DNA of 64,000 nucleotides from an uncultured Saprospiraceae bacterium. GTDB taxonomy: Bacteria; Bacteroidota; Bacteroidia; Chitinophagales; Saprospiraceae. The stretch spans positions 35,150 through 99,149 of the forward strand of contig CALBWK010000016.1 in NCBI GenBank assembly GCA_937969415.1. Direction: 5' to 3'. Within the stretch, counting starts at the first letter, position 1, and each line of letters begins with the position of its first letter. Below, one piece after another: positions 54,911 to 63,742 of this stretch. The translations under genes were made by a program, and so were the position numbers. A model generated the notes under the pieces. It did no database searches, was not told the DNA's origin, and worked only from the letters and a program-made list of their open reading frames with translations.

Positions 54911-56224
54911 ATGAATAATAAGTATACCAAAGCTGTCATTGTCGTTACCTCGCTTTTCTTTATGTGGGGTTTTATTACCGTATTAGTGGATTCATTAATA
55001 CCACGGTTAAAGGAAATTTTTGAATTAACTTTCTTTCAGGCTGGGCTAGTGCAGTTTGCTTTCTTTATTGCCTATGGGTTGATTTCAATTCCGGCAGGCT
55101 CACTATTGTCTAAGATTGGCTATAAAAAGGGTATGCTATTGGGCCTTGCTGCGATGGGTATAGGTTGCTTGTTATTTATACCTGCAGCATCGATGCGGAT
55201 GTTTCCCCTCTTTATGTTGGGTTACTTTGTATTAGCTGGCGGAATCACAGTATTACAAGTAGCGGCTAACCCATATGTATCTGTGTTGGGTCCTGAAAAG
55301 ACTGCTTCAAGTCGATTGATTTTGTCCCAAGCATTTAACTCATTAGGTACGGCTATAGCGCCAATAATAGGGGCTGTATACTTACTCAGTGACAATATCA
55401 AAACAAGTACCGAGATTAAGGCACTGGCAGAAGGGGATAAGTTAGCCTACTTTAGTGCAGAAGCTGCTGCGGTCAAGACACCTTTTGTTGTCCTAGCAGG
55501 TAGCTTGCTGTTGCTAGCAATGCTGATTGCTATATTTAAACTTCCTCAGATATTAGGTGAAAAGAATATAGAGGGTGGATATGCCAAGGCCAGGACAAAC
55601 CAGAAGCTGATGATGGGTGCCTTAGGTATTTTTGTTTATGTCGGTGCAGAGGTATCGATAGGTAGCTATTTGGTCAATTACTTCTTGGATATGAATCTGG
55701 CTGAAAGCATTAAGTCTAGCACCTCTATGAGCAGTCTTTCTTCGACATTGCTAAAGCAAGACTTAAGTGCCGTAGATAGTAAAGGTATCGTAGCTGCTTT
55801 TGTTACATTTTATTGGACAGGTGCTATGGTAGGTAGGTTTATCGGCTCATTGCTCACAAGAGTAATTGCTCCAGGTAAGGTATTGGCATTTTTTGGACTA
55901 GGTGCAATCTTAATGATTTGTCTGTCTATGACTACTACTGGATTTGTTTCTATGTGGAGTATTCTAGCGGTAGGTTTATTTAACTCTATAATGTTTCCTA
56001 CAATATTCACTATAGCGATAGAAGATCTAGGTGAGCTCAAGCCACAAGGGTCTGGAATCTTATGTACGGCCATAGCGGGCGGTGCTTTTATTCCTCCTAT
56101 GTATGGTTTCCTTACAGACAATGTCGGATTTAAAATGGCCTTTGTCTTAGTGATACTTTGTTATGCATACATACTGTATTATGGATGGAAACATCGAAAC
56201 CCTCAATACAATACAGCAACTTAA
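54911..56224 (+). CDS. Sugar MFS transporter (FucP/GluP-like)
   Basis: 437 aa from ATG 54911 (MNNKYTKAVIVVTSLFFMWG); a TTG two codons upstream is the alternative. Twelve TM helices. The FFMWGFITVLVDSLIPRLKE start and FAFFIAYGLISIPAGSLLSKI-type loop (AFFIAYGLISIPAGSLLSK) match the fucose:H+ and glucose/galactose symporter family, as does VLQVAANPYVSVLGPEKTAS. The exact sugar is not evident. Its stop shares bases with the convergent thioredoxin-fold gene (4-bp overlap). Confidence 0.88.
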   Translation: MNNKYTKAVIVVTSLFFMWGFITVLVDSLIPRLKEIFELTFFQAGLVQFAFFIAYGLISIPAGSLLSKIGYKKGMLLGLAAMGIGCLLFIPAASMRMFPLFMLGYFVLAGGITVLQVAANPYVSVLGPEKTASSRLILSQAFNSLGTAIAPIIGAVYLLSDNIKTSTEIKALAEGDKLAYFSAEAAAVKTPFVVLAGSLLLLAMLIAIFKLPQILGEKNIEGGYAKARTNQKLMMGALGIFVYVGAEVSIGSYLVNYFLDMNLAESIKSSTSMSSLSSTLLKQDLSAVDSKGIVAAFVTFYWTGAMVGRFIGSLLTRVIAPGKVLAFFGLGAILMICLSMTTTGFVSMWSILAVGLFNSIMFPTIFTIAIEDLGELKPQGSGILCTAIAGGAFIPPMYGFLTDNVGFKMAFVLVILCYAYILYYGWKHRNPQYNTAT

Positions 56225-57399
56225 CGGACGATAAGATCGGATATAATATCTAGAGTGGGAACGTACTCTTGATTGGTATTGTCGGCAATAGACTGCGCTA
56301 GTGAGATCATTTCTCTTGCTTTACTGTCTTGTCCATTTTTATAATAAAGAAGTGAGAGTACATCATAGCGCAGAAAAGTACCATCTTCTTTGATGCTTTT
56401 CTTTACGGAATAGATGAGATCGTCAAAATCTATTCTACGTCTATTAGAGCTAATGAGCAATCTGATAACAGAGGCAAACAATACATTTTCGTCTGCTGTT
56501 TCCGGATAGTCACGCAGTAATTTCATCGAGTAGGTGACAGAAGGGCCTCTACCCCAAAGGAGGTATTTGATTTTAACAAAGTTCTCCAGTTTGTCCACTC
56601 CTTCTATTCTGTGCTTTTTGAACCACTTACGGACAGGTTTATATTCGAACTTGGCTCGACCACGCTTATCTGTGTCTATAGAATTAATAAATATGTTGAA
56701 GGCAAGGTTTTCCTTAATTGTGGTGCTATCAAATATTTCGAAAAACTTAAAATGATATTTACTTAGAAACTTTAAGTACTTCTTATCGAGGTAGAAGTAC
56801 TCTTTAATTAGGTACATACTTTCTGGATCTCTCCAATCTGTTCCTTTCTTATCTAGGTACATCTTGGCTAAGTTTTTGGCTTCGTAATCATCTCTATAGT
56901 ACTCTACAGAATCGATTAATGAGAGGATGTTACTCCTATTGGCAGACAAAGAAAGGGTATCTAAATTTTCCCTTAGGAATCGGCTGTTTGATCTTGTTTT
57001 TGATAGCGTTTTGAGAAAACTGTCTACGTCCTTATAACCTTTAGTTCTGACAATTACCTCACCCTGCCAATCCATAACTAAAAGAGTAGGGTAGGCGTGA
57101 ATATTATATCTTTCAGTAAACTGTTTTTTGCGAGCTCCATTGATGGCTACATTTTCATAATCAGCAGATAATTCGTGCTTTATAAGTGGATCGGTAAACG
57201 TCGAATCTATCATCCTTTTGCTTGGAATAGACCAATCTGTATAGACAAAGGCAAACACAAGTTTACCTCCAAACTTGGATGCCCGCATCGCTTTTCCAGC
57301 TGTTGTATGCGTAAATAGCTCAGGAACCAGCGCTTCGCTTTGAGCTTCGGCGCTGCCCATTCCTAATGTGAATAGTAGTATGAAGAATATTGTTTTCAA
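56221..57399 (-). CDS. Secreted thioredoxin-fold protein
   Basis: 392 aa from TTG 57399, giving signal peptide MKTIFFILLFTLGMGSAEA. Residues about 25-130 have a thioredoxin-like pattern (GGKLVFAFVYTDWSIPSKRM; YNIHAYPTLLVMDWQGEVIV), but the usual CxxC is replaced by SIPS, so redox activity is unlikely. The C-terminal ~260 residues are helical, perhaps TPR-like, and unrecognised. Convergent with the MFS gene. A terminator of the upstream two-component operon lies before its start. Confidence 0.7.
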   Translation of the reverse strand: MKTIFFILLFTLGMGSAEAQSEALVPELFTHTTAGKAMRASKFGGKLVFAFVYTDWSIPSKRMIDSTFTDPLIKHELSADYENVAINGARKKQFTERYNIHAYPTLLVMDWQGEVIVRTKGYKDVDSFLKTLSKTRSNSRFLRENLDTLSLSANRSNILSLIDSVEYYRDDYEAKNLAKMYLDKKGTDWRDPESMYLIKEYFYLDKKYLKFLSKYHFKFFEIFDSTTIKENLAFNIFINSIDTDKRGRAKFEYKPVRKWFKKHRIEGVDKLENFVKIKYLLWGRGPSVTYSMKLLRDYPETADENVLFASVIRLLISSNRRRIDFDDLIYSVKKSIKEDGTFLRYDVLSLLYYKNGQDSKAREMISLAQSIADNTNQEYVPTLDIISDLIVR

Positions 57400-57437
57400 T
57401 TGACTGAGAGTTCAGCCTAAAATAGAATATAACCCTT

Positions 57438-57464
57438 TAAAAAAGAAATCCCCTGAAGGGGGAT
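57438..57464 (-). terminator. Intrinsic terminator after the LytTR regulator operon
   Basis: ATCCCC (57448-57453) and GGGGAT (57459-57464) with a 5-nt loop; on the minus strand TTCTTTTTTAA follows. It lies about 185 bp past the response regulator stop and 49 bp before the thioredoxin-fold start. Confidence 0.7.
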
Positions 57465-57648
57465 CTCACGCGTAATTATAACAGATTAAGTTGTCTAAAG
57501 GGTTTAAACCCCTCGGCTAGTGTAATTCAAGATTATTAATAATCAATCTAAAAGTCTAGTTTTCAGCGAGTTATGATGTGAGTGTGTTGTATTTTAGTGT
57601 AAACGTGTCGGAGAAAACATCATTTACGGTCTTAATATAGATAGCTGC

Positions 57649-58338
57649 TTATTTTAGAGAATCCTTGAATTCTTTGATTCTCCTGCTTGCAATCGGAATT
57701 TCTTGCCCTCCCTCCATAACGGCTAAGCCTGTTCGACCTTCCTTGACTTGCACGATTTTATGGGTATTAACCATATGTGATCGATGGCATCTCTTAATCC
57801 AATCAGGCAATAGTTGTTCTAGTTGATTAAGTGAAAAATCACTTACAATCTTCTCCTCTGACCTGTAGATTATACTCAAATTTCCATATGCTTCTATATG
57901 AATAATATCTTTGTGACGTATTACCCAGATGGTTTTTCCTTGATTGACTATAAGTGCTTCTGTTTCTTTGTCTTTCTCTGACTCTATTTTCTGAGCAGCT
58001 CTTATAACTACTTTTTTGAGTTCATCTAAATCTATGGGCTTTAGTAGATACCCAAAAGCTCCATAGTTTATTGCTTTCATAGCAAATTCTTCATATCCTG
58101 TAGCAAAGCAAATCATATAGGCATCATTATCCAATTTGTCTAACAACTCAAAGCCATTCATGTCTGGCATTTCTATATCTAAAAATATTAGATCTGGATT
58201 TATTTTATTGATCTCAAACAGTGCTTCACTTGCTGACCCTGACATTGTAATTTCTTCTACTTCAGGGCAATAGGCTTTTAGTAAGGTATGCATTAGTTCC
58301 CTGCTATTTTTTTCATCATCAATTATTAGTGTCTTCAT
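57649..58338 (-). CDS. LytTR family response regulator
   Basis: 229 aa from ATG 58338 (MKTLIIDDEKNSRELMHTLL). Receiver domain with acidic pair D7/D8, phospho-acceptor D54 in DLIFLDIEMPD, and the LLKPID Lys. The C-terminal ~100 residues form a LytTR DNA-binding domain (IWVIRHKDIIHIEAYGNLSI; WIKRCHRSHMVNTHKIVQVK). Starts 20 bp inside the kinase gene's end, so the pair is coupled. It likely binds direct repeats in target promoters, not identified here. Confidence 0.95.
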   Translation of the reverse strand: MKTLIIDDEKNSRELMHTLLKAYCPEVEEITMSGSASEALFEINKINPDLIFLDIEMPDMNGFELLDKLDNDAYMICFATGYEEFAMKAINYGAFGYLLKPIDLDELKKVVIRAAQKIESEKDKETEALIVNQGKTIWVIRHKDIIHIEAYGNLSIIYRSEEKIVSDFSLNQLEQLLPDWIKRCHRSHMVNTHKIVQVKEGRTGLAVMEGGQEIPIASRRIKEFKDSLK

Positions 58339-61267
58339 TATTTGATTTTGATAATTTAATTGTTGCACGCGTGCCCGTCGCCGAATTGGCATTCATTCCC
58401 TCTATAGTAAAAGAGGATAAAGCTTTAGCGTTTTTGTTAATTATATTAATCCTTTCTCGAATTATCTTAAGTGCCGACGGACCTTCTCTTTTAGGAATAT
58501 TGGTAGGGTCATAGCCTGATCCATTATCCTCTATAATGAGTGTGATGTAATTATTGTCCTCGTCTATCTGAATCAATAATTGACCGTCAAGCTGATTTTC
58601 TATACCGTGCTTAATGCTGTTTTCTAATAAAGGTTGAAGTAGTAGGGGAGGTATTTTTAAGTTTAAAATTCCATCATGCGCGATGTTGATATTATAGGTA
58701 AATTTATTTTCAAATCTCATCTGCTCTAGCTCTAAGTAGTTTTCTAAGAAGTTAAGTTCTGTCTCTATAGTTATGTATTCTAATCCACTGAGTTTAAGGC
58801 TACTTCTCATGAGCTTTCCAAATCGTGATAAAAGATAGTTGGCCATTTCAGGGTCACCTTTAAAGATGTAGTTTTGGATAGAGTTAAGCGTATTATATAT
58901 AAAATGAGGATTCATTTGATTTCTGAGGGCATTGAGCTCTGCCGCTTTGGTTTGAAGCTTAGCATTTTGTAGTTCCACTTCTTGTTGAGCTCTTTTTAGT
59001 AATGTCTTTTCGCGAGCCTTATATAGAAAATATGCTAATAGTAAAAATAGAAGAAGTACAATGAGTTTAAACCCAATAGTTTGAGAGTAATGTCTTTGTA
59101 TGCAAAATTGTAGTTTAATTGGAGTGCTAGTGAAGTCGCCATTGCTGTCACAGGCCTGAACAGAAAATAAGTAGTCCCCTGCGGTAAGGTCAATAAATTG
59201 TGCTTCTCTATTGTCCGTATAGTTTATCAAAGAATCTTTTCCGTCTTTTGTAAAAATAGTTTTATAAAATGATCTATCAATAGGTTTGCTATATGAGATC
59301 CCAGTGTAATGAATGTCTATATTGTTCTTGTCATATTTAAAATTTAAATTTTGCCTTAAATTGACATCGATATTGTTCACCTTGAGTTTATCATAATATA
59401 TAGAAGCCTGTTTTGGAAGAAGGTCTAGTTCGTCATATTTGAAGTAAAAAATTCCTGATTTCGTAGTGACCCAGATCTCTTCATTCCAAAAAGCTATATC
59501 TAAAATATAATTACTAGCGAGTCCATTAGATTTATTAATTGTTGATATAGAATTGAGTATTAGACTATCTTCGTTTATTGTGTAGTTAATTCTATCAAGC
59601 CCTTTTGTACTGCCAATCCACAATATGCTATCGTTCTCTACCTTGATAATATTTATTGTGTTGGATGAAAGTCCTTGTTCCGTATTTATTTCTTGAGGAC
59701 TTGTTTCGTTGTCACTTTTATATATTAGACCAAACCCTAGGGTGCTCATTAAAAGTCCAGAGCTATAGTTGTTTTCTAAAGAAATTATGTTATTAATTTT
59801 TCTTTGATATATAGTGTTTGATTTTTCTAAATCTTCAATAAAGTGGGGGTCAGTAAATTTCTTTAGGCCTTTGGATGTCCCTAGATAAATTACATTGTTT
59901 TTAGTCTTATACATAGATTCTATGCTGTAATCTATATTTTGTATAGATCTCGTTTTTGGTTTGTTCAAGTCTACACTTACCAAAGAACTGAGTGTAGGGC
60001 AATACCATTTGTTGTTGCCTATGTATACACTTTCCCTAAATACAGCGTAGGTCCCATTTGTATTTGTTATTGCAGATGGGGTATATTCAAACAAATCTCT
60101 GTCTTTTTGATAACTCAATTTTCCTAGGTTACAGAAATATAGATCATCATCAATGGATTTGCTCCAGCTATAAAATAATCGAGCTACATTATATTTTTCA
60201 AAAGCGGGTTCAAGTTCTTCATTTAGTACTATCAAACCCTCTTCATTTTTTGCTGTTATTACTAGGTGATTATTCCATACTCTTAGGTTGACAGGATCGA
60301 AATTTTCTTGAGTTAGCTTATGGTTTTTGATAGCAAGTGAAGGAATGAAATAGACACCATTATCTTGTGTGCTTACCCAGTAATTATTCTGAGGACCTTT
60401 TAGAAATTTAGTGATGAAATTTCCTGATAGTATGGACTTAGATTTATTGTCTTTTTCTAATTCGATTATCTTAAGCCCGTTATTGGTGCAGAGATATAGA
60501 TTATTATTGTCACAATTTACTTCCACAGTGTAAGTCTCATTGAGTTGATTATAGAGAGTTGAATTTGCTCCTAAGACTTTTGTTACAGAGAATAGTCCAG
60601 TTTTTTGCGCCATATCTCTACCGACATAGCTTATTGTGTCATTAAGTTCATATGGGAAGAAAGTAAAATAGTTTTGATCTAGACCTATTCCATATTTTTC
60701 TGAATGTAAGACTGTAGTATCTTGTTCTAATGGCTTGAATGAGCTGAGATCTATGTAGCTTATTGTGTTTTGAGAAATGTCGTATTCATAGATGTTAACA
60801 TTGCAATCATCTCTAAATATTGTAGTGCCTACAAGCGTGTAAGGTATAAGGAGATATTTGTCATCAGATAGTTGTATAATCTGTTCTATCCAGTTGGTAT
60901 AGTTTATCTTTTTTAGTTCTTCATTAATGCCAGCAGGCTTTATAGTTTCACCATCATAATAGGATAGTGTCCCATTATAAGCAGTAAACCATAGCCATCC
61001 TTTGTTGTCTTTTACAATTTCAAAGTTTGTATTATCTGTCAAACCATCTTCTATTCCATAGTTAGTAAAGGTGTAGCCATCATAAACTGATACTCCTCGA
61101 TCACTAGTAAACCACATTCTACCAAGATTATCTGATTCAATATCATATATCTCGTTGGTTGGCATACCATCATCTATTCCAAATATCCTTTGAGGTATTA
61201 CTTGGGACTGTCCATTGATGGTTATTAAGAATAGTATTGAGCTTATTATATATTGTCTTACTTTCAG
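58319..61267 (-). CDS. Hybrid-type sensor: beta-propeller / Y_Y_Y / LytS-like histidine kinase
   Basis: About 982 aa. No ATG, GTG or TTG precedes the first propeller motif in frame; ATG 61165 would cut that motif (RIFGIDDGMPTNEIYDIESD) in half. CTG 61267 gives signal peptide MKVRQYIISSILFLITINGQ; ATA 61282 is another option. Two-component propeller repeats (NLGRMWFTSDRGVSVYDGYT; DSILWIGSTKGLDRINY) run to about residue 620, then a Y_Y_Y-type domain (NNIDIHYTGISYSKPIDRSF), one TM (FKLIVLLLFLLLAYFLY), and a His_kinase domain with H788 in NQMNPHFIYNTLNS, N-box LLQPLLENSIKHGIE and G-box IIEDNGSGYDP. Signals to the downstream LytTR regulator. Confidence 0.93.
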   Translation of the reverse strand: MKVRQYIISSILFLITINGQSQVIPQRIFGIDDGMPTNEIYDIESDNLGRMWFTSDRGVSVYDGYTFTNYGIEDGLTDNTNFEIVKDNKGWLWFTAYNGTLSYYDGETIKPAGINEELKKINYTNWIEQIIQLSDDKYLLIPYTLVGTTIFRDDCNVNIYEYDISQNTISYIDLSSFKPLEQDTTVLHSEKYGIGLDQNYFTFFPYELNDTISYVGRDMAQKTGLFSVTKVLGANSTLYNQLNETYTVEVNCDNNNLYLCTNNGLKIIELEKDNKSKSILSGNFITKFLKGPQNNYWVSTQDNGVYFIPSLAIKNHKLTQENFDPVNLRVWNNHLVITAKNEEGLIVLNEELEPAFEKYNVARLFYSWSKSIDDDLYFCNLGKLSYQKDRDLFEYTPSAITNTNGTYAVFRESVYIGNNKWYCPTLSSLVSVDLNKPKTRSIQNIDYSIESMYKTKNNVIYLGTSKGLKKFTDPHFIEDLEKSNTIYQRKINNIISLENNYSSGLLMSTLGFGLIYKSDNETSPQEINTEQGLSSNTINIIKVENDSILWIGSTKGLDRINYTINEDSLILNSISTINKSNGLASNYILDIAFWNEEIWVTTKSGIFYFKYDELDLLPKQASIYYDKLKVNNIDVNLRQNLNFKYDKNNIDIHYTGISYSKPIDRSFYKTIFTKDGKDSLINYTDNREAQFIDLTAGDYLFSVQACDSNGDFTSTPIKLQFCIQRHYSQTIGFKLIVLLLFLLLAYFLYKAREKTLLKRAQQEVELQNAKLQTKAAELNALRNQMNPHFIYNTLNSIQNYIFKGDPEMANYLLSRFGKLMRSSLKLSGLEYITIETELNFLENYLELEQMRFENKFTYNINIAHDGILNLKIPPLLLQPLLENSIKHGIENQLDGQLLIQIDEDNNYITLIIEDNGSGYDPTNIPKREGPSALKIIRERINIINKNAKALSSFTIEGMNANSATGTRATIKLSKSNNEDTNN

Positions 61268-61337
61268 AATTATGGCCTTTATTTGTTGATCGATAATGAT
61301 ACTAAGGTAATTTTATACAAATTTGCATATAATTTAA

Positions 61338-61411
61338 GGCCCTGTAGTTCAACTGGATAGAATATCAGATTTCGGCTCTGAGGGTTGGGGGTTCGAATCC
61401 TCCCAGGGTCA
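61338..61411 (+). tRNA. tRNA-Arg (anticodon UCG)
   Basis: Full cloverleaf, 74 nt: acceptor GGCCCTG/CAGGGTC, D stem GTTC/GAAT, anticodon stem TCAGA/TCTGA with loop TTTCGGC (anticodon TCG at 61372-61374), variable GGGTT, T stem GGGGG/CCTCC with TTCGAAT. Discriminator A, no encoded CCA. Reads CGA Arg codons. Confidence 0.96.
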
Positions 61412-61419
61412 CAAGGTAG

Positions 61420-61446
61420 CTCCTGTAAGTCATTGATTTACAGGAG
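61420..61446 (+). terminator. Hairpin after tRNA-Arg
   Basis: CTCCTGTAA (61420-61428) and TTACAGGAG (61438-61446), a 9-bp perfect stem with a 9-nt loop, followed by TTTGCATTTC. Likely ends the tRNA transcript; the T-tract is weak. Confidence 0.6.
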
Positions 61447-62095
61447 TTTGCATTTCGCCCGAATAGAAATAGTGATTTATGAAATCGTACTATTAGTGAA
61501 GGACTAACTTGTATGATGTAAGATGACAATTTTCAATAATGGATGCAATCTAGTAAGGCTTAGATTATTCATGGTCATTGTTTCGATTAGTCAGTTATTT
61601 TCCAATCTCGCTAGTGGTTGCTAAAGCTATGATTTTGAGTTTCTTGCATATTTGACTGAAGTTTAGAGTTTTGTTTTGAAGTTGTTTACTTATGGTTGAG
61701 GTTTGTATGCATTGCACTATATAGATCGATCTTACGAGGATTATAATTAAGTATCGTAAAAGGAGTTGAGATAAGATGATAATTTGTATCTTATGTTATA
61801 TGAATAGATGTTACCTATAATTATATTGTTTTAGTTTACAGTTTAATATTTGGATAGTTGGTTTTTTAATGCCTAGTTATAAGTTAATATGACAAAATTT
61901 TAGTGATCCATATAATTATAAGTGCTGCAATTTTTTAATCTACAAGAAATAGTAAGAATGATAAATACGGTAATTCAATTCATCTCTGTTAGTGATCAAT
62001 GTCTCCCTAACTTCTACGTAAAAAGTTTGTGTAGAACTAAAGCAGATATTTCGAAGGTCCAACCAATGTCAATTGGTCTTGATATATATGACGAT
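61447..62095. other. AT-rich 649-bp spacer with no gene
   Basis: No ORF with a start, domain or signal peptide is convincing. Base composition is visibly more AT-rich than the neighbouring genes. Possible remnant of integrated DNA beside the tRNA. Confidence 0.4.
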
Positions 62096-63325
62096 ATGAA
62101 AGAAACAGCAATGAAGTATGTATTAATATTACCATTATTGCTTATATCTGTGTACGGATATTCTCAAAATCATGCTAGCTGTTACATAGAAAATTATATG
62201 ACCCAAGATGTTTCCGACTTTCAGATGGAGACTAATAAACTTGAATATAGATCAGGTCACAATGATGTTATAAATGTCAGAACTGTCTTTCATATCTTAT
62301 ATGGAAGTCAAGCAGAAAATATTGAAAATGATAGTATCCACACTATTGTAGATAATGTTAATAATATTTTTTGTGGTATAGTGGATACATTATCAATACA
62401 TGAGAGATTTAGACACCTCATAAATGACACAGGGATTAGGATCTGCCTCGCAACTGAGGACGAAGATGGTAATCCTACAGAGGGAATAACAAGAACTGAA
62501 GTTGATATGGCATTTGACATAAATGATCCACTTGAATCTCTCAAGTCTGATGATCTAGGAGGGAAAACCCCTTGGGACACAACTAAGTATTTTAATATTT
62601 GGTTAATGCCTACCACTAGTACGCTTTTCACTAGTAATTACGGAATTCCACTTACAGGCTATTTACCCCTAGATACTTTTGTTGACCCTATAAGTATACC
62701 AGGTGTAGCACTGGATATTGCTGTCTTTACAGGTGGAAATTTAGGTGCGGCTAGCACTGGACAAGGTATATTGGCTCATGAAATTGGACATGGATTAGGG
62801 CTACTCCATACTTTTGGCACAGGCGCCTCAGGAGTTGATATTTGTAGCATTGATGATTTTGCTGAAGATACACCAGTGTGTAGGGTTTCATTTTTTTGTG
62901 ATGGTGTTGAGGATAATACTTGTATTGAAATGGAGGATGATGAAATTGATATGTCTTCAAATTCTATGAATGTAGGCTGTATGATATTTTTTACTCCTGA
63001 TCAGACAAGTTTTATGCGTGAGAATTTAATGAAGACACCTGAACTCCATTCTACAGACTGTGATGATCTGTCCTCAACTAATAGCATATATAGTAAAACA
63101 GAACGACTTATATTTCCAAATCCAAATCGAGGTGAATTTGAGGTATTATTAGATCATCAAGCTAGTAAGATTAAATTATATGATATAACGGGTAGACAGG
63201 TACCAATAATAACTTCAATCAGTGAAACAGGTATTAAAATTGAGCTAGTTGATAAAAGTGTTGATGGCCTTTATTTGCTTTCTATTGATGGAATATCTTA
63301 TAAAGTTATTTTGGGAAGTATTTAG
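62096..63325 (+). CDS. T9SS-secreted M43-like (pappalysin) zinc metalloprotease
   Basis: About 409 aa from ATG 62096; ATG 62111 is equally good and either gives a signal peptide (MKYVLILPLLLISVYGYS). Upstream frame to 61922 is open but looks non-coding. Zinc motif HEIGHGLGLLHTFG (HExxHxxGxxH) and a Met-containing SNSMNVGCMIFFTPDQTSFM region fit M43 proteases. The C-terminal ~75 residues (IFPNPNRGEFEVLLDHQASK, then IKLYDITGRQVPI) form a T9SS type A sorting domain. Probably cleaves extracellular proteins. Ends 9 bp from a convergent transposase-like gene. Confidence 0.88.
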   Translation: MKETAMKYVLILPLLLISVYGYSQNHASCYIENYMTQDVSDFQMETNKLEYRSGHNDVINVRTVFHILYGSQAENIENDSIHTIVDNVNNIFCGIVDTLSIHERFRHLINDTGIRICLATEDEDGNPTEGITRTEVDMAFDINDPLESLKSDDLGGKTPWDTTKYFNIWLMPTTSTLFTSNYGIPLTGYLPLDTFVDPISIPGVALDIAVFTGGNLGAASTGQGILAHEIGHGLGLLHTFGTGASGVDICSIDDFAEDTPVCRVSFFCDGVEDNTCIEMEDDEIDMSSNSMNVGCMIFFTPDQTSFMRENLMKTPELHSTDCDDLSSTNSIYSKTERLIFPNPNRGEFEVLLDHQASKIKLYDITGRQVPIITSISETGIKIELVDKSVDGLYLLSIDGISYKVILGSI

Positions 63326-63334
63326 TTCTTGATC

Positions 63335-63604
63335 TTACTCTGTCTTAGCGAGCTTCCTTTTTAACTCTGCTATCTCCTGTTTTGGTGACTTTCCTTTCAA
63401 ACCGAGTAGTTTTTGATCTAAGTTACCATATTTCTTTATCCACTTACGAATACCGGAAGGTGAAACATCATACATCTTAGCTGCTTGGTTGGCCGAGAGC
63501 TGGCCATTTTCAACTTGATCCACAATGGCTACCTTGAATGCGTATGAATAGCCCTGATAAGTAGGCTTTTTAGTGCTTAGTGTAATGGTCTTTTTACCTT
63601 TCAT
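63335..63604 (-). mobile_element. IS3-type transposase OrfA-like HTH protein, orphan
   Basis: 89 aa. HTH YSYAFKVAIVDQVENGQLSA with AAKMYDVSPSGIRKWIKKYG matches the OrfA / helix-turn-helix_28 class of IS3 transposases, and the end (EIAELKRKLAKTE) is the start of the leucine-zipper-like helix. No OrfB with a DDE domain lies downstream (that space is the metalloprotease gene), and I see no terminal inverted repeats, so it is an orphan, truncated or domesticated gene. Confidence 0.7.
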
Positions 63605-63742
63605 TTGACTAGTTTTAGTTATAAAACTGTCAACCTATTTCAGGACGGGACATCTTTGTCACTTGCATGTAACGTGAATGATATCGAGAGTCTGACCAAA
63701 GGGAAGATTCTCTGATATCTATTGTTCTCGATAGTTTTTAAT

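Noticed and set aside
61338-61446. Attachment site duplication at the 3' end of tRNA-Arg
   Set aside because: I found no second copy of the tRNA 3' end in the window, so att sites cannot be supported.
61922-62095. N-terminal extension of the metalloprotease (58 extra residues)
   Set aside because: It would bury the signal peptide behind a hydrophilic leader and has no similarity to the family; ATG 62096 or 62111 is preferred.
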